A program made the position numbers and the translations under genes. From assembly GCA_003645615.1 (NCBI GenBank), contig QNBE01000002.1, positions 1 to 43,366 of the forward strand: a stretch of 43,366 nt of DNA. Reading direction: 5' to 3'. Shown piece after piece: positions 19,861 to 28,685 of this stretch. The notes beneath the pieces are model-generated. The model saw only the letters and a list, made by a program, of their open reading frames with translations. It had not been told where the DNA came from and searched no databases. Source of the DNA: Caldifarciminota bacterium (GTDB lineage: Bacteria > Hydrothermota > Tepidihabitantia > B36-G15). Each line of letters starts with the position of its first letter. Position 1 is the stretch's first letter.

Positions 19861-22196
19861 GACGATCGTTTCCTCCGGAAGATAATCCTTGCCGCCTCGT
19901 CGATCCTCTTTACGAAGTAGAATTTGAGTCCTTTTCGGATGTGGGCAGGAATCTCCATCAGATCCTTCTGATTAACCTCGGGCATGATGATCCGGTTGAT
20001 TCCAGCCCGCTTGGCCGCAATCACCTTCTCCCTAACCCCTCCCACTGGAAGGACCCTTCCGGTGAGGGTTAATTCTCCAGTCGATGCGATCTTGGGATCG
20101 ATCGGCTGATTACGCAGTAGGGAGAGGAGGGAGAGGGCGATCGTAAGACCGGCGGAAGGGCCGTCCTTTGGGATCGCGCCCTTCGGCACATGGATGTGGA
20201 TATCGCTCTTATCAAAGAAGTCATGGTTGATCCCAAATTGCTCTGCTTTAGAGCGGATATAAGATAGTGCCGCCTGGGCCGACTCCTTCATCACATCACC
20301 CAAAGAGCCGGTAAGCTGAAACCTACCCTTGCCAGGCATCCGGATCGATTCGATGAAGAGGATCTCACCTCCAGTCGGGGTCCAGGCCAGTCCGGTCGCA
20401 ACGCCCACTTCCCCTTTCCTCGCGGCCAGTTCCGAGTAGAAGCTGGGTGGTCCAAGATAGCGAACGATATCGGCCTTCTCCACCTTCTTCTTGACCTTCC
20501 GATTCTGGGCGATCTGGGTGGCGATCTTCCTCATGATCGCACCGATCGCCCGCTCTAAGTTTCTTACCCCGGCTTCCATGGTATACTGGGTGATGATCGT
20601 TTTGATCGCATCCTCGGTGATCTCAACCGGAAAATCCTTAAGGCCGTTCTCCTCCCTCTGTCTCGGGATCAGGAACCGTTTGGCGATCTCCAGCTTCTCC
20701 TCCAAGATGTAGCCGGGGAGGTGGATGATCTCCATCCGATCCCGGAGTGCCGGGATAATTGTGTCGGTAATGTTGGCGGTGGCGATGAACATAACCCTGG
20801 AGAGATCAAATGGGACCTCAAGGTAGTGGTCGGAGAAGGCAAAATTCTGCTCCGGATCCAGGACCTCAAGCAGAGCGGCCGAGGGATCGCCTCTAAAATC
20901 GGCGCCGATCTTATCGATCTCATCGATCATGAAGATCGGATTGTTGGTACCCGCCGTCTTTATCCCCTGGATGATCCTACCGGGGAGGGCACCGACATAA
21001 GTCCTCCGATGGCCCCTGATCTCGGCCTCATCCCTTACCCCTCCCAAGGAGATCCGGACGAACTTCCTTCCTAAGGCCCGGGCAATCGATCGACCCAAGG
21101 AGGTCTTACCGACACCTGGAGGACCGACAAAACAGAGGATCGGTCCTTTGGAATCCGGTTTCAGCTTCCGGACCGCAAGGAACTCTAAGATCCGCTCCTT
21201 CACCCTCTTGAGATCGTAATGGTCCTCATCGAGGATCCGCTTTGCCCTCCGGATGTCGAGATTGTCTTTGGTCGACCTGGACCAGGGGAGATTGATAAGC
21301 CAGTCGAGATAGGTCCTGACCACGGTATACTCAGCCGCCTGGACCGGGATCTTGGCCAGGCGATCGATCTCCTTTAGGGCTACCTTCTCCACCCCTTCCG
21401 GCATCCCGGCCGCAGCCACTTTTTCCTTGAGCTCATTGATCTCGGCGGTCCGTTCATCATACTCCCCCAGCTCCTTCTGGATCGCCTTGAGCTGCTCCCG
21501 GAGGTAGAACTCCCTCTGCCCCTTGTCCAGTTCGCTCTTGACCTGGGAGCGGATCTTGGCACCCAGCTCTAAAATCGAGATCTCCTTGGAAAGAAGAGGG
21601 ATGATCCGCTCCAACCTCTCCTTGGGATCGATCGTCTCCAGAATCATCTGTTTATCACCGATCTCGAAGTTGGTATAGGTGGCGACAAAGTCGGCCAGCT
21701 TGCTGGGATCATCGATATTCATAACCACGGTCGAGAGCTCATCCGGGAGATAGGGGGCAATCGATACCAACTGCTGGAACATGGCGATGACATTTCTCAT
21801 ATTCGCCTCTAAGGCCATCGACTTGCGGTAGGACTCGCTGATCTCCTCAACCTCGGCAACGAGATAGGGCTCTTCCTTGATAAACTTTTTGATCCGGACC
21901 CGTTTTATCCCCTGAACCAGGAGCCGGATCGAACCATCGGGAAACCGGAGCATCCTCAAAATCTGAGTGGCGGTGGCGATCCGGTAGAGTTCATCTGGTT
22001 TCGGATCCTCGGTCTCCTGATTCCTCTGGGCCACTGCCACCACGATCTTCTCACCGGCTAAGGCATCGTCGATGAGTTTTATCAACCTCGGGGTCTGGAC
22101 GACGATCGGGGTGACATGGCCCGGGAAGATAACCCCACCCCTGATGGTAAGCACACCCAGTTCCTTTGGTATGGTCGGTTTCTCTTCAGCCATCAC
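19857..22196 (-). CDS. lon: ATP-dependent Lon protease
   Basis: LGVLTIRGGVIFPGHVTPIVV; GPPGVGKTSLGRSIARALGRKFVRISLGGVRDEAEIRGHRRTYVGALPGRIIQ; catalytic PKDGPSAGLTIALSLLSLL. Confidence 0.97.
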   Translation of the reverse strand: MMAEEKPTIPKELGVLTIRGGVIFPGHVTPIVVQTPRLIKLIDDALAGEKIVVAVAQRNQETEDPKPDELYRIATATQILRMLRFPDGSIRLLVQGIKRVRIKKFIKEEPYLVAEVEEISESYRKSMALEANMRNVIAMFQQLVSIAPYLPDELSTVVMNIDDPSKLADFVATYTNFEIGDKQMILETIDPKERLERIIPLLSKEISILELGAKIRSQVKSELDKGQREFYLREQLKAIQKELGEYDERTAEINELKEKVAAAGMPEGVEKVALKEIDRLAKIPVQAAEYTVVRTYLDWLINLPWSRSTKDNLDIRRAKRILDEDHYDLKRVKERILEFLAVRKLKPDSKGPILCFVGPPGVGKTSLGRSIARALGRKFVRISLGGVRDEAEIRGHRRTYVGALPGRIIQGIKTAGTNNPIFMIDEIDKIGADFRGDPSAALLEVLDPEQNFAFSDHYLEVPFDLSRVMFIATANITDTIIPALRDRMEIIHLPGYILEEKLEIAKRFLIPRQREENGLKDFPVEITEDAIKTIITQYTMEAGVRNLERAIGAIMRKIATQIAQNRKVKKKVEKADIVRYLGPPSFYSELAARKGEVGVATGLAWTPTGGEILFIESIRMPGKGRFQLTGSLGDVMKESAQAALSYIRSKAEQFGINHDFFDKSDIHIHVPKGAIPKDGPSAGLTIALSLLSLLRNQPIDPKIASTGELTLTGRVLPVGGVREKVIAAKRAGINRIIMPEVNQKDLMEIPAHIRKGLKFYFVKRIDEAARIIFRRKRSS

Positions 22197-22594
22197 CCCT
22201 CCTCGATTGGAATCTCATACTCCACCGGTCGGATCCGCTTCAGTTCGATAGTGAGAACTCCCTGTTCAAAGGTTGCGGTCATCCGATGGGGATCAACCGG
22301 ACACGGGAAATAGATCCTCCTTTCAAATGGGCCATAATCGATCTCTAAGTTATAGAAGCTGATCCCCCGGCGGGAGCGGGCCGGGCGATGTCTTATCCCC
22401 TCAATATAGAGGCCATTTCGAGAGAGGGAGACCGAGAGGTCGGCTTTGTTCACCCCGGGTAGCTCGATCTCGATGATGAGATCCTCTTCGGTGAGATAGA
22501 TATCCGCCTTCGGTGTCCAGCGGACCGCTGCCGGGGTTGGTGTACCGATCACCAACTCATCGAAGATATGGAAGATATCATCGATCGGATTCAA
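22193..22594 (-). CDS. Hsp20/alpha-crystallin family small heat shock protein
   Basis: WTPKADIYLTEEDLIIEIELPGVNKADLSVSLSRNGLYIEGIRHRP...YGPFERRIYFPCPVDPHRMTATFEQGVLTIELKR. TTG at 22594 has SD GGAGG 5 nt upstream and is preferred to the TTG at 22639, which is the -35 hexamer. Confidence 0.9.
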   Translation of the reverse strand: MNPIDDIFHIFDELVIGTPTPAAVRWTPKADIYLTEEDLIIEIELPGVNKADLSVSLSRNGLYIEGIRHRPARSRRGISFYNLEIDYGPFERRIYFPCPVDPHRMTATFEQGVLTIELKRIRPVEYEIPIEEG

Positions 22595-22611
22595 ACTTAC
22601 CTCCAGAATTA

Positions 22612-22639
22612 AGGATAGCGAAATGGGGTTCTTTGTCAA
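22612..22639 (-). promoter_or_regulatory. Sigma70-like promoter for hsp20-lon gene train
   Basis: Minus strand TTGACA (22639-22634), 16-nt spacer, TATCCT (22617-22612). Confidence 0.55.
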
Positions 22640-22642
22640 TCC

Positions 22643-22671
22643 TTGACAGAATCTACCGACCGGGTTAGGAT
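22643..22671 (+). promoter_or_regulatory. Sigma70-like promoter for the 22697 lipoprotein gene
   Basis: TTGACA (22643-22648), 17-nt spacer, TAGGAT (22666-22671); AGGAGG at 22687 and ATG at 22697. Confidence 0.6.
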
Positions 22672-22696
22672 TGCTTAAGCTTCCTTAGGAGGTGCG

Positions 22697-23980
22697 ATGA
22701 GTAAATACCCGAAATGGCTGATCCCTCTTTTTATTATTGCCACCTCCTGTGGCAAGGGGATCGGCATCCCCGAGCTCTTAGATCCCACCGGTGGAGAGAC
22801 GGTCTCATTGCCGGTGACCTTTATCTGGACATCGGTCGAGAATGCCAAAGGCTATGCGATTGAGATCGACACCACTACCGCCTTTGAGAATCCGATCATC
22901 TCGGCCGAGGTGGACGAGACCACCCATACGGTCACGAATCTCGATACATTAAAGTATTACTGGCGGGTCTCCTCCATCGATGAGAATGGAGAGAAGGGAG
23001 ACTTCTCCGATCCAGACTCATTCATCGTCCAGGGCAGCGCCTATCCCAGAAATCTCATCACCACCATCCAGCTCCCCGGTGAATACCCGGCGACGATCGA
23101 TATCACACCGGATGGCTCCGAGTTATGGGTCGGTTACTGGGGCCAGACCGATACCATCGTCACGGTGATCGCCACCGCCACCAATCAGATTACCCATGAG
23201 ATCACAACGACGAATCCCGGTAATGACCTGGGTGAACTCCGGATCTCCGCCGATGGCAACCATGCCTACTTCTGCGGGGTCTGGGATATGGACAGTTCCG
23301 GCCTCATCGAACTCTCGACCTCAAGCTATCGCCAGATCAGGATGATGGGTTATCCCTCCGGTTCTCCTCCGGTTAAGCAGGGGCCGGATGGCCCGGGCAT
23401 CGCTCTGGGTAAGGACTATGTCTATGCAGCTCACATGGCAACGGTAGATGACGGCTATATCACCAGGATCGATCTTGCCAGTGGATCCCCGATCGACAGT
23501 CTCCATATGAGCTGGATCGCCGATGTCGATCTCAATCACGCCGGGACCAGACTCTATGCGGTGGGGGAAGAAGATTCGCTCTATGAAATTGACCCCGCCA
23601 CCCTCACTGTAACCAGACAGATCGGAGTCGGCTATGCTCCTCACCGTCTGGTCATCACCGGTGATGATCGCTATGCCTTTGTCACCGGTGACAGCATCTA
23701 TGTCGTCGATCTCAACACTTTCACCGTGGTTAAGAAGTTCGATCCCGACATCTCCGCCGAAGGGCTGAAGCTCACCCCAGATGAGAACTATCTTTATATT
23801 ACTGATGGTGGGAGCAACTATATCGATATCTATGATGTCTCTGATCCGACCGATCCTACTCTGGTAGAAAAGCTCCAATTTCCTCAGGCCGGATCATTCA
23901 ATGAGCTTGTCTTCAACAAGGATGGCTCTCGCGCCTACATCATCGAGGAGAGTGGAGATATCTTTGTCTTGGGCAAGTAG
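22697..23980 (+). CDS. Lipoprotein with FnIII-like N-terminal module and YVTN-type beta-propeller
   Basis: MSKYPKWLIPLFIIATSCGKG lipobox; repeats such as TPDGSELWVGYWGQTDTIVTVIATATNQITHEI, AGTRLYAVGEEDSLYEIDPATLTVTRQI, TGDDRYAFVTGDSIYVVDLNTFTVVKKF. Confidence 0.88.
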   Translation: MSKYPKWLIPLFIIATSCGKGIGIPELLDPTGGETVSLPVTFIWTSVENAKGYAIEIDTTTAFENPIISAEVDETTHTVTNLDTLKYYWRVSSIDENGEKGDFSDPDSFIVQGSAYPRNLITTIQLPGEYPATIDITPDGSELWVGYWGQTDTIVTVIATATNQITHEITTTNPGNDLGELRISADGNHAYFCGVWDMDSSGLIELSTSSYRQIRMMGYPSGSPPVKQGPDGPGIALGKDYVYAAHMATVDDGYITRIDLASGSPIDSLHMSWIADVDLNHAGTRLYAVGEEDSLYEIDPATLTVTRQIGVGYAPHRLVITGDDRYAFVTGDSIYVVDLNTFTVVKKFDPDISAEGLKLTPDENYLYITDGGSNYIDIYDVSDPTDPTLVEKLQFPQAGSFNELVFNKDGSRAYIIEESGDIFVLGK

Positions 23981-23988
23981 TTAGATCT

Positions 23989-24016
23989 ACCCGGCCCCGT
24001 TTAGTCGGGGCCGGGT
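23989..24016. terminator. GC-rich hairpin after the lipoprotein gene (terminator-like, no T-tract)
   Basis: Perfect 11-bp inverted repeat ACCCGGCCCCG-TTTAGT-CGGGGCCGGGT, 9 nt after the 23980 stop. Confidence 0.6.
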
Positions 24017-24064
24017 AAGTTCATGCTTGACCTTCCGAACAATTGACCAAAAGAGGAGGTGGTT

Positions 24065-24121
24065 ATGAAAAGTCCCGTGATTCTTATCTTTATGATTACA
24101 ACCGACCATCCATGGAACTGA
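24065..24121 (+). CDS. Possible 18-aa leader/coupling ORF overlapping the nitroreductase start
   Basis: AGGAGGT SD at 24055-24061 then ATG AAA AGT CCC ... TGG AAC TGA = MKSPVILIFMITTDHPWN; stop lies just inside the nitroreductase gene, which lacks its own SD. Confidence 0.3.
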   Translation: MKSPVILIFMITTDHPWN

Positions 24122-24684
24122 AGCGGGTAATTGCCTGGCGGCGGAGTGTCCGGAGGTTCCAGGCCCGACCGATCCCCAAGGAGATCCTGATCGAGATCCT
24201 CGATGCGGCCCGTTTGGCCCCCTCATCCTCCAACTCCCAGCCCTGGCATTTTATCGTCGTCGACCGATCCGACCTGATCGAGAGAATCGCATCCTCGGCC
24301 CCGATCGGGACGAGATCGATTATATCCTGGGCCAGAGATGCCGCAGCTATTATCGTCTGCTGTTATAGGAAGCGGATCACCCACCACTTAGCCGGTCTCT
24401 TCGGCCATGACAACCATCTGATCGACCTCGCCATTGCCACCGATCATCTCGTCCTTCGGGCCACCGACCTCGGGATCGGATCTTGCTGGATTGGCTGGTT
24501 TAATGAGTCAAGGATAAGAAAAATCCTCGCCATCCCGAGAGGGTATCGGATCGGGGTCTTGGTTGCCCTCGGTTATCCCGAACAGCCGTCCAATGAGAAA
24601 GGGATCGGTGGTATAGAAGCAAGACCGAGAAAACCGCTTTCTGAGATCACCTCATATAATCTTTTTTCCGATCCCTTCATCTAA
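24112..24684 (+). CDS. Nitroreductase family protein
   Basis: MELKRVIAWRRSVRRFQARPIPKEILIEILDAARLAPSSSNSQPWHFIVV ... DHLVLRATDLGIGSCWIGWF ... VLVALGYPEQP. Confidence 0.92.
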   Translation: MELKRVIAWRRSVRRFQARPIPKEILIEILDAARLAPSSSNSQPWHFIVVDRSDLIERIASSAPIGTRSIISWARDAAAIIVCCYRKRITHHLAGLFGHDNHLIDLAIATDHLVLRATDLGIGSCWIGWFNESRIRKILAIPRGYRIGVLVALGYPEQPSNEKGIGGIEARPRKPLSEITSYNLFSDPFI

Positions 24685-24723
24685 GGAACTTGAATCCGGG
24701 AGCGGAATCACTATTATTCTTTG

Positions 24724-25953
24724 ATGCCGACAATTCTCATCTTTACCACCATCTTTATCGCCCGGTTCAAAGGGCCGATCGGACCGGTTGCTGCCGACTA
24801 TCTCACCGGAGCGATCGAGCTGGCCCAGGACGGTAGCTGTCTCATTATCGAACTGGATACCCCGGGTGGAGATGATCAGTCAATGCGGGAGATCATCCAG
24901 GCGATTCTAAATGCTCAAGTCCCGGTCTGTGTCTATGTCTACCCCTCTGGAGCTCGGGCGGCATCAGCCGGTGCCCTCATCCTCCTTGCCTCTCATATTG
25001 CGGCTATGGCACCGGGGACCAATGCTGGGGCCGCCCACCCGGTCCAGATGTTTGGTGAGAAGATCGATTCGATCATGCTCGAGAAGGTGACCAACGATGC
25101 TGCCGCTTATGCGATATCCCTTGCCGACCGGAGGGGGAGGAACCGGAGGTGGGCTGAAGATATCGTCCGCAAGAGCATCTCCACCCCGGCTCGAGAAGCG
25201 GTTAAGATCGGCGCAGTCGATCTTCTGGCTGGAAGTGAAACAGATCTGATTGAGAAGCTTGATGGGTATGAGGTGAAGGTCGATAATGAGAAAAAACGCA
25301 TCACCACCAGGGATGAACCGATCCATAGAATTCCGATGTCGGTAAAGCACAAATTCCTCCTCATTCTTACCAATCCCGGTATTGTCTACTTCCTGCTTTT
25401 GATCGGGATTTATGGTATCTTCTTCGAGCTACAGAATCCCGGAGCGATCTTTCCCGGTGTAGTCGGTGCCATCGCCTTCATCCTCTTCTTCTATGCCTCA
25501 CGCCTCCTGCCGATCAACTATGCGGGTGTTGCCCTGATTATCCTGGCCGCGATCCTCTTTATCTTAGAACTTCAGATCACCTCCCATGGTCTCCTCACCG
25601 TTGGTGGAATCATCGCCTTTGTCCTCGGTTCGATTATGCTCTTCGAATCCGATGTCCCCTATCTTAGGACCTCAATATCCCTTATCATCTTTGCCACTGT
25701 TGTCACCGGCCTCTTCTTTCTACTTATTGTTGGTCTTGGGATCAAGGCCCAGTTCAGGAAGCCCCAGACCGGTAGAGAAGGGATGGTCGGCCTGATCGGA
25801 GTAGCCAAAACCAGGATCCGGCCGACCGGAACCGTCCTGGTCCACGGTGAATTGTGGCAGGCAGAAAGTGATGAGGTGATCAAACCAGGCGAAAAGGTCA
25901 TCGTTGTGGAGATGAAGGAGGGGATGGTCCTGAAGGTTAAGAAGAAGGCGTGA
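24724..25953 (+). CDS. NfeD-family membrane protease with ClpP/SppA-like serine protease domain
   Basis: GPIGPVAADYLTGAIELAQDGSCLIIELDTPGGDDQSMREIIQAILNAQVPVCVYVYPSGARAASAGALILLASHIAAMAPGTNAGAAHPV; C-terminal TMs and OB-like domain. Confidence 0.92.
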   Translation: MPTILIFTTIFIARFKGPIGPVAADYLTGAIELAQDGSCLIIELDTPGGDDQSMREIIQAILNAQVPVCVYVYPSGARAASAGALILLASHIAAMAPGTNAGAAHPVQMFGEKIDSIMLEKVTNDAAAYAISLADRRGRNRRWAEDIVRKSISTPAREAVKIGAVDLLAGSETDLIEKLDGYEVKVDNEKKRITTRDEPIHRIPMSVKHKFLLILTNPGIVYFLLLIGIYGIFFELQNPGAIFPGVVGAIAFILFFYASRLLPINYAGVALIILAAILFILELQITSHGLLTVGGIIAFVLGSIMLFESDVPYLRTSISLIIFATVVTGLFFLLIVGLGIKAQFRKPQTGREGMVGLIGVAKTRIRPTGTVLVHGELWQAESDEVIKPGEKVIVVEMKEGMVLKVKKKA

Positions 25954-26618
25954 TCATCCTCCTCTTCCTCCTCCCGATTACTGATTCGATCGCACCAGCC
26001 GATCCGGTTGCCGGAGATGGAAGGTGGCGGATCGGCCTTCTCATTGAGAATCGCTTTCTGCTCAAAGAGCTCTCCGGTAGCAAGCTCTCTCTCTATGGAA
26101 GGGGCTTCCGTTTCTTGGTCTCCGGTTTTGGACTCGGCCCCCTCCAGATCTACCAGCTTAGGATTGCCTACTCTTTCTCTCTTATCGAACCGCTTGATCT
26201 CGGCTATGGTATTGCCACCCATCTCTACCGGTTTGACGATGGCAACTCCCATCTCGGTCTCGGGATCGATCTCGGTCTCGGTTATACCGATGAGCTCATC
26301 ACCGTTCGACTCTCCTCTCTCGATCTCAACCGACCCCGGCTCACCCCAATCGATGAGATCCGCCCGGGATACCACCTCAAGCTCAGGGTAGGAAAGAACC
26401 CCCAATTTCATTTCAAACTCACCCATCGGACCAATTTCAGCATCTACTCCGGATTCACCCTATCCCTCCCCCCGCCCCTCTCGCTCTCCCTCGGTTTTAA
26501 TACCGAACCGAGGGAGCTCTCATTTGGGTTCTCCATTATTACCAGACCGGAGATCTATTACACGGGATCGATCCACTCCACCCTTGGCCTCTCCCACCAG
26601 ATCGGGATCAGGATATGA
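25950..26618 (+). CDS. Predicted exported/outer-membrane protein of unknown function
   Basis: 222 aa, GTG start overlapping the nfeD-like stop, hydrophobic N-terminus (IILLFLLPITDSIAPA), strand-like pattern. Confidence 0.55.
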   Translation: MIILLFLLPITDSIAPADPVAGDGRWRIGLLIENRFLLKELSGSKLSLYGRGFRFLVSGFGLGPLQIYQLRIAYSFSLIEPLDLGYGIATHLYRFDDGNSHLGLGIDLGLGYTDELITVRLSSLDLNRPRLTPIDEIRPGYHLKLRVGKNPQFHFKLTHRTNFSIYSGFTLSLPPPLSLSLGFNTEPRELSFGFSIITRPEIYYTGSIHSTLGLSHQIGIRI

Positions 26619-28252
26619 GCCTCCTATTCATCTTTCTCACCCTTGAGGAGCTGGAGTTGGAGCGGCCCATCGAGGAGTCCTCCTACCTCACCCAGCTCGA
26701 GTATCTTGCTCAGCATCCGATTGATCCCAACCAGGCCAAGATCGAGGACTGGCTTCTGATCCCTTTCATCTCGCCGGTTGAGGCCTACCGATTGGTTGAA
26801 GGAAAGGGGAGCTATCAGAGCCTTGAGGATCTGAGGCAGGCCGGTCTCGACCGGGACCGGATCGCAATGCTCAGACCTTTTGTCCGGATCGGGAAAGAGA
26901 TCAAAAGGTCCCACTCCGATATCCGGCTCCGTTATCAGCTCTTCAATCCAGAATCCTTATCCGATTCTCGACTCTATACCCGAACCCAGTTCCAAGGCGA
27001 GAAAATCCGGCTCTTCCTCACCACGGAGAAGGATCCCTATGAGCGCTCCTACCTCGACTATCTGGGCGGTGGTATCCTGATCAGGCAGGGAAGACTTACG
27101 GGCGCTATTGGCCGCTATCATCTGGAACTGGGGGAAGGTCTTCTCCTCGGGCCAGAACCATTCGACTTTCTCAGGGACTATGACTTCCAATCGCCCCGGC
27201 GGGGTATCATCCCTTATCCAGGGGTTGGTGAGAATTACGGCCTCTTCGGGGTCGCCCTCTCCTATCGAGGGTTTATCGGCTTCTATTCCAATTATCGGCT
27301 CGATGGATCGGTTCGCAACGATACCATCCGTGGGATTGACTATCAAGGTCTCCATACCGATTCTGCCTCTTTGGCCAATCGGGATCGGCTAAGAGAGGTT
27401 GTCTATGGCCTTGGCTATCAACTCGGTCTCGGAGACGATATTATCGGGATCAAGGGCTATCGGCTCCGATATCGACCCGGGATCTATCCGGAAGATTCCC
27501 TCCCTTTCTATGGCGAGGATTTGAATCTCTGGGCCATCGATCTTCGCCGCTATGGTCACCTGGGTGAGCTCTTCTTCGAAGGCGGTTTCTCGGGCCGAAG
27601 CTTTGGTCTCATCGGCGGTTTTATCGCTCGAATCGGTGAGCTCGGTCTCTCCGGAACCTGGAGCCACTACCCACCAGATTTCTACTCCCCCCATGGTGGG
27701 ATCGTCGAACCGGGAAGGGATCTTCTAACCGCAAATATCGGGCTTATAAGATCCGAGTATCGGATTGGTCTAAGGAGTTGCTATCGATATCGGATCGATG
27801 ATGAGAGCGAGTATTATGATCTGAGGCCATACCTCAACTACCACCTCCCACCATTCCGTTCGGAGTTAGAACTCCGCTATCGATTCGGTTCCATCCCGAG
27901 CTATGAACGGGGAGCTTCCTTCCGATTCACCTATCGGCTCTCTAAGCTAAGGCTGAGGCTCCGGATTGTGGATCGGACCTATCCGGATGAACCCACCGGT
28001 CTCTATGGAGGGGTAGAGATCACCATCTTCCACCGTTATTACCGTCTCACCCTCGGCTACGGCCGATATTCTGCTCCCGGACCTATCTATATCTATCAAC
28101 CCGATCTTCCAGGAAGATTTAATACCTTGGTTCTCTCCGGATCAGGTCAGGAGTATTATCTTATCATCGGACTGAAACCATTAATCGGGATGAAATTCTA
28201 TCTCAAACTATCAAACCGGGTCTTCGGGCTTCAGACCGACCTTACTTTCTAA
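26615..28252 (+). CDS. Helix-hairpin-helix (ComEA-like) N-terminus fused to a predicted beta-barrel
   Basis: N-terminal QAKIEDWLLIPFISPVEAYRLVEGKGSYQSLEDLRQAGLDRDRIAMLRPFV; remainder Tyr/Arg/Gly-rich strand pattern ending LQTDLTF. Confidence 0.7.
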   Translation: MSLLFIFLTLEELELERPIEESSYLTQLEYLAQHPIDPNQAKIEDWLLIPFISPVEAYRLVEGKGSYQSLEDLRQAGLDRDRIAMLRPFVRIGKEIKRSHSDIRLRYQLFNPESLSDSRLYTRTQFQGEKIRLFLTTEKDPYERSYLDYLGGGILIRQGRLTGAIGRYHLELGEGLLLGPEPFDFLRDYDFQSPRRGIIPYPGVGENYGLFGVALSYRGFIGFYSNYRLDGSVRNDTIRGIDYQGLHTDSASLANRDRLREVVYGLGYQLGLGDDIIGIKGYRLRYRPGIYPEDSLPFYGEDLNLWAIDLRRYGHLGELFFEGGFSGRSFGLIGGFIARIGELGLSGTWSHYPPDFYSPHGGIVEPGRDLLTANIGLIRSEYRIGLRSCYRYRIDDESEYYDLRPYLNYHLPPFRSELELRYRFGSIPSYERGASFRFTYRLSKLRLRLRIVDRTYPDEPTGLYGGVEITIFHRYYRLTLGYGRYSAPGPIYIYQPDLPGRFNTLVLSGSGQEYYLIIGLKPLIGMKFYLKLSNRVFGLQTDLTF

Positions 28253-28685
28253 AGTAGAAACGGGCCCCAATCCCACCTTCGAGATCGAAATCGGTCTCGG
28301 GGACCAGATCCATAACCGGATAGAGCTCACCGAAGAAGCCAAACCGTTGATAGATATATTCGATACCGATCCCAAATCGAGCCCCGAGATTGAACTCCCA
28401 CTCCTCCTCCTTGGTCCTCTTCATCTTCAGCCTACCGCCAAGGCCGAGATAGGGGTACCAGTTTGGCTCCTGGATCCACTCCGGAAAATGGAAGAGATAA
28501 TCGGCAACCAGATGGATTCGCTCCCGAGTGAAGGACCAGCCGATGCCAAAGTCGATTGCGTTTATCTCGGTAATCCAGCTTTTGAAACTGAGCCCGGTCG
28601 GTTCTCCCAAGATGATTCCCACCCCGATGGGATAGGCAGTAGTGATGAGGCCAAAGATTAGAATGATGGTAAAGGTTCTCATCAT
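28242..28685 (-). CDS. Small predicted outer-membrane barrel protein
   Basis: 147 aa with signal peptide; LGEPTGLSFKSWITEINAIDFGIGWSF...YPYLGLGGRLKM...GGIGARFYFRK. Convergent 11-nt overlap with the preceding gene. Confidence 0.65.
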   Translation of the reverse strand: MMRTFTIILIFGLITTAYPIGVGIILGEPTGLSFKSWITEINAIDFGIGWSFTRERIHLVADYLFHFPEWIQEPNWYPYLGLGGRLKMKRTKEEEWEFNLGARFGIGIEYIYQRFGFFGELYPVMDLVPETDFDLEGGIGARFYFRK

